Assembly: GCA_030340625.1 (NCBI GenBank)
Contig: JAOPHQ010001133.1
Span: forward strand, 278,501-342,500
Length of the DNA stretch: 64,000 nt
From: Merluccius polli
Lineage: Eukaryota; Chordata; Actinopteri; Gadiformes; Merlucciidae
Reading direction: 5' to 3'
A program made the position numbers and the translations under genes. Within the stretch, counting starts at the first letter, position 1, and each line of letters starts with the position of its first letter. Below the pieces are notes generated by a model that was given only the letters and a program-made list of their open reading frames with translations, had not been told where the DNA came from and did no database searches. Positions 23,307 to 64,000 of the stretch are shown here, one piece after another.

Positions 23307-24370
23307 AACAGACCATTTAACCATCCAAATGATTTCCAGATGGGTTTATTAAGTTGAAAAAGTTGCCAAGTGCCCCTTTAAAGGGCTGGCGTGCATTTCA
23401 CAAGTTTACCTGCTAGCACATGTAAGTGAAATAACGTCCAGCGCTACCTACCGTAGGTCGGGTTTCACATGGTGGTTACATCCAGTACAGGACCAGAATC
23501 AGATGAAGGTTTAAGTACATCTGCGTTATTAAATACGTATTTGCTATGGATGAGTACGAGCACTTGAGTTATAAATTTGTTTACTGTACAACTACTTCCG
23601 AGTTACCGCTGAGAACAGCATCTGCTGTTGAAACATATATCATATATTTTTGTATTATTGACACATGGGGCCGAGCAAGCTATATGTACTCTGCAGGTAT
23701 TTGGTATATTACAACTTGGGAACCTATTATAGAATTGATAACTTGATAACTTTTTGTTCATATTTATACATCTGGTACGCTAATGTTAGGAAACCATGGA
23801 TGTATGAGGTGGAAACATGATGGTGGTTAATAACATACAAGTTCACATGTTAACATTTTTGGTGGTTTTTATTACATGGCTTATGCATTTCAGTTAAACA
23901 CTGAAACATGGAACGGAAATGATTTAAAAACAAACAAACAATAAAACCTCACAATATACATGTGTCAACTCTGTAGTAAGCACTATTGTGATTAATGTAG
24001 TCAAATTCAAAGATGCTCTTTAACTTGAGTGAATTATGCCAGTCAGCTCCTAGTTAAAATATTAAACTTGCACCTGTAGTGCAAGATATAAATAGTATCA
24101 TTTAGTTAATTAACACAAATGTTACAAAACGTTTTAATAAAGCAGCATCATAAGGACTTGATTTCAAGTGTGAAGAGTGGCTTTGGAAACAACACGTGAT
24201 TAAAACCAACAAAGAAATGTTTGGTAACGTCAAGATAAAATACTAAGATAGAGAAGTCTTGGAGGTTAATCAAGCTGTCACAGAGTACAGTGACATTATC
24301 CTCGTCTCAAGTAGCTAAGATTGACCCTTCTTGTGCATTCAAAGAATTGACATTGGCATGAGTTTCAAAA
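23307..24370. other. Intergenic region and flippase 3' UTR
   Basis: No coding exon seen. The part next to the flippase stop codon is likely its 3' UTR. TTTATT at 23868-23873 (AATAAA on the - strand) is a candidate poly(A) signal about 0.7 kb past the stop. Confidence 0.4.
23868..23873 (-). terminator. Candidate poly(A) signal of the flippase gene
   Basis: AATAAA on the - strand about 680 nt after the stop codon at 24555-24557. It is the first canonical hexamer I noticed, and transcript data would be needed to confirm use. Confidence 0.35.
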
Positions 24371-24554
24371 GTGGAATGGTTCAACACAGACAAGCCCATG
24401 TGGGCCAGTATGCAACACTGGCAGACGGACAGCAGATCTTCTGATTTTAGGCACACTGTTCCTCCATCCTCCTCCAGTCAGAATGGGTTGTTCAAAAATA
24501 GTGCAGTGAGACTGGCTGGGTTCTTCTTCCTTATGCCCCTACCCCCCCCACCCC

Positions 24555-62309
<37,755 letters not shown>

Positions 62310-62502
62310 CTGGATCACACGGCAAGCCATGGGACAATTCATTCATTTATTAAAACACAAGGACTAGGACACAAGGTCCCTCGTTGACACAACTTAAAGC
62401 TGATAAGTCACATGCACGGACTGACACACTCTGCTCTCTCAATCTATTTTGGGGCTTCCAAGGAAAACCCTGCTGAAAAGTAACTTGTAGGGTATAACTG
62501 GA

Positions 62503-62581
<79 letters not shown>
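62503..62581. repeat. (TG)n microsatellite
   Basis: About 39 uninterrupted units about 200 bp upstream (transcription direction) of the first visible flippase exon. Confidence 0.95.
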
Positions 62582-62583
<2 letters not shown>

Positions 62584-63094
62584 CCTATTTGCTCTTCTAT
62601 CTCACTGTTAAATTAAGCTCAGTTAACACAAGCAATGAGGCTACCCTACAAATAAACCACACAATTACACATCAACAGGTTCATCAAAGCTTGGATGCAA
62701 AGAAGGACGCAGCTTTAATCTGCTAACCAGACTGCCAACAGGTCTGAATTAGAGCTCATGGAAAGGACTCTCTTCTGACACATACTTAGTGCACAGATTA
62801 CATGCAAGGATCAACGGACCAATCCAAACACCTGAAGTTTCACCAGAGCAGTGGTTCTCAAAGACATTCAAGGTATATTCAGCATATTCTTTCAGCCAAG
62901 TACCCCTTTCACCAGCACAACCAGGACGGAAAAAATGCAAGTGAATATAAAATAATGTATGTGCAATGCATGTTATTTGCCATAAACATGAACATTAAAT
63001 GGGTTGTGTGAATACGTAGAAAGATTTACCAAACTTTTATTTAATTGTATTAAGGTGGTATTCAGATTCAACTAACTGCATTGTGGTGGCATTA

Positions 63095-63420
63095 TTTTGC
63101 ACATTTTGATTCGCCTGATGGACGGGAATGGAGTGGATTTATATGCGCGGAATCGCCTGAGAGGACGCCTATAGAGCAGTCTTGGACAAAATGGACTATG
63201 TATGAGCGGCTGTATTGATGGTTTCTCCAGGAAAATGATCTGGCCATCAGGCGCATCAACTGACGGACAGATTCTCGGTCAGTAATTCTCCCGGCCATCC
63301 AACATTTCTGGTGGGTCCACCGATAACCATGTGGTCGGCCTGAAGTTTGAAGCTGTCGGTCTATGAACGAGGCCACCTCTGCTTCATCTGTCTTGTTTGG
63401 TCTCCTCCAGAGCTGACCGT
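63095..63420 (-). pseudogene. Integrase-like repeat protein fragment
   Basis: - strand frame from about 63412: RRPNKTDEAEVASFIDRQLQ then GRPHGYRWTHQKCWMAGRIT and RESVRQLMRLM. It resembles the N-terminal region of a fish protein family with an integrase-like core (GYRWMHxKC...TxETVRxLLxxLDP). Only about 90 codons are left, with no catalytic core. Likely a mobile-element relic. Confidence 0.4.
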
Positions 63421-63887
63421 TAATAGACAGGTCTCTCCAGTGGTAGGAGGCTTAGTTTAATACCATGCGATTCTTCCAGTAACAACATGAATCCCACAGT
63501 TTGTGAAAACACGCCTAAAAGAGCCCTCTGATTGATTGCCATTGTGCAAAGCTTTCTGGCTCACAGTTCAGAGGATGTGACGCTGCCTGATTGGTTAAAA
63601 AAAAGAATCCCCCAGCAGACCACCCTGTCTGGGAAGTCCGGCCCTGCAGATAGCCCAGTCCCACTACTGGGCTTGTGAAAGACACTTTGTTAAAAGAGAT
63701 AACGCACCCATTTTTAAAATATTTTATATAGGCCTACATATTCAGGATACAATACTTCCTCTAAGTCATAGTTCGAGCTAAGGGAAGAGGACATGCGCTC
63801 CCCTGAAAGCCTAATTTGAGAAATGTCAATTTTCATTGTCACGGCTTATAGATTTTGATTTTCTGTACATTTAGGCTCCTGAAATAC

Positions 63888-63930
<43 letters not shown>
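63888..63930. repeat. (ATA)n trinucleotide repeat
   Basis: About 14 units near the right edge of the window. Confidence 0.95.
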
Positions 63931-63932
<2 letters not shown>

Positions 63933-64000
63933 GTTTGTTTTTCCGTTCATAACTTCCAATTTCCGTGCGTGGTGGCGCACAAAAGGTCTGTTTAGAAACG

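Overview
The window is nuclear DNA from a vertebrate, almost certainly a teleost fish. The evidence is spliced genes with GT-AG introns, dense (CA)n/(TG)n microsatellites, and a repeat load typical of ray-finned fish: Tc1/mariner, PIF/Harbinger, hAT, Kolobok-like MITEs, an RTE/Rex3-like LINE, an L2-like LINE and a tRNA-derived SINE. The species cannot be named from the sequence alone. There is no bacterial-type content (no operons, no CRISPR).

Three protein-coding genes are supported by exon-by-exon reconstruction with intact reading frames. (1) HS1BP3 (PX-domain protein), + strand, 7 coding exons, 8148-12966, complete at 372 aa. (2) POMK (protein O-mannose kinase), - strand, 2 coding exons, 14259-15573, complete at 347 aa and convergent with HS1BP3. 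(3) An ATP8A1-type P4-ATPase (phospholipid flippase), - strand, 24555-62309. It has 34 constitutive coding exons plus one duplicated, mutually exclusive exon. Only the first exon with the start codon lies beyond the right part of what I could recognise. The frame and splice phases of all 34 exons join without a break, giving about 1132 codons, close to the 1149-residue human isoform.

Layout: 1-615 is GC-rich DNA I cannot assign. 616-7660 is a nested repeat: an unclassified element with a decayed acidic-tailed ORF, interrupted by a hAT MITE (8-bp target duplication) and a 3-kb RTE-type LINE (12-bp target duplication). 7936-13463 is HS1BP3, with a palindrome cluster in intron 1 and a Harbinger-type element in intron 5. 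14259-15600 is POMK. 16150-23306 is a repeat island: a 190-bp tandem array, palindromic MITEs, Myb/SANT-bearing elements, an element with a RecQ-like helicase start, and a hAT remnant split by a SINE. 23868-62309 is the flippase gene, whose introns hold an intact Tc1 transposon, Harbinger pairs, a Kolobok-like MITE, a ZBED-type hAT pseudogene, LINE pieces and long microsatellites. 62310-64000 is mostly repeats and an integrase-like fragment.

The three host genes do not form a pathway. POMK acts in the ER on alpha-dystroglycan glycosylation, ATP8A1 flips aminophospholipids in Golgi/endosomal membranes, and HS1BP3 is a phosphoinositide-binding cytosolic protein. Most of the unusual biology is in the mobile DNA. 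Several unrelated non-autonomous elements have each kept a short 5' coding exon for a DNA-binding protein. Other notable points are in the splicing of the flippase gene: the mutually exclusive exon pair, a GC-AG intron, and splice sites built from microsatellite or homopolymer DNA.
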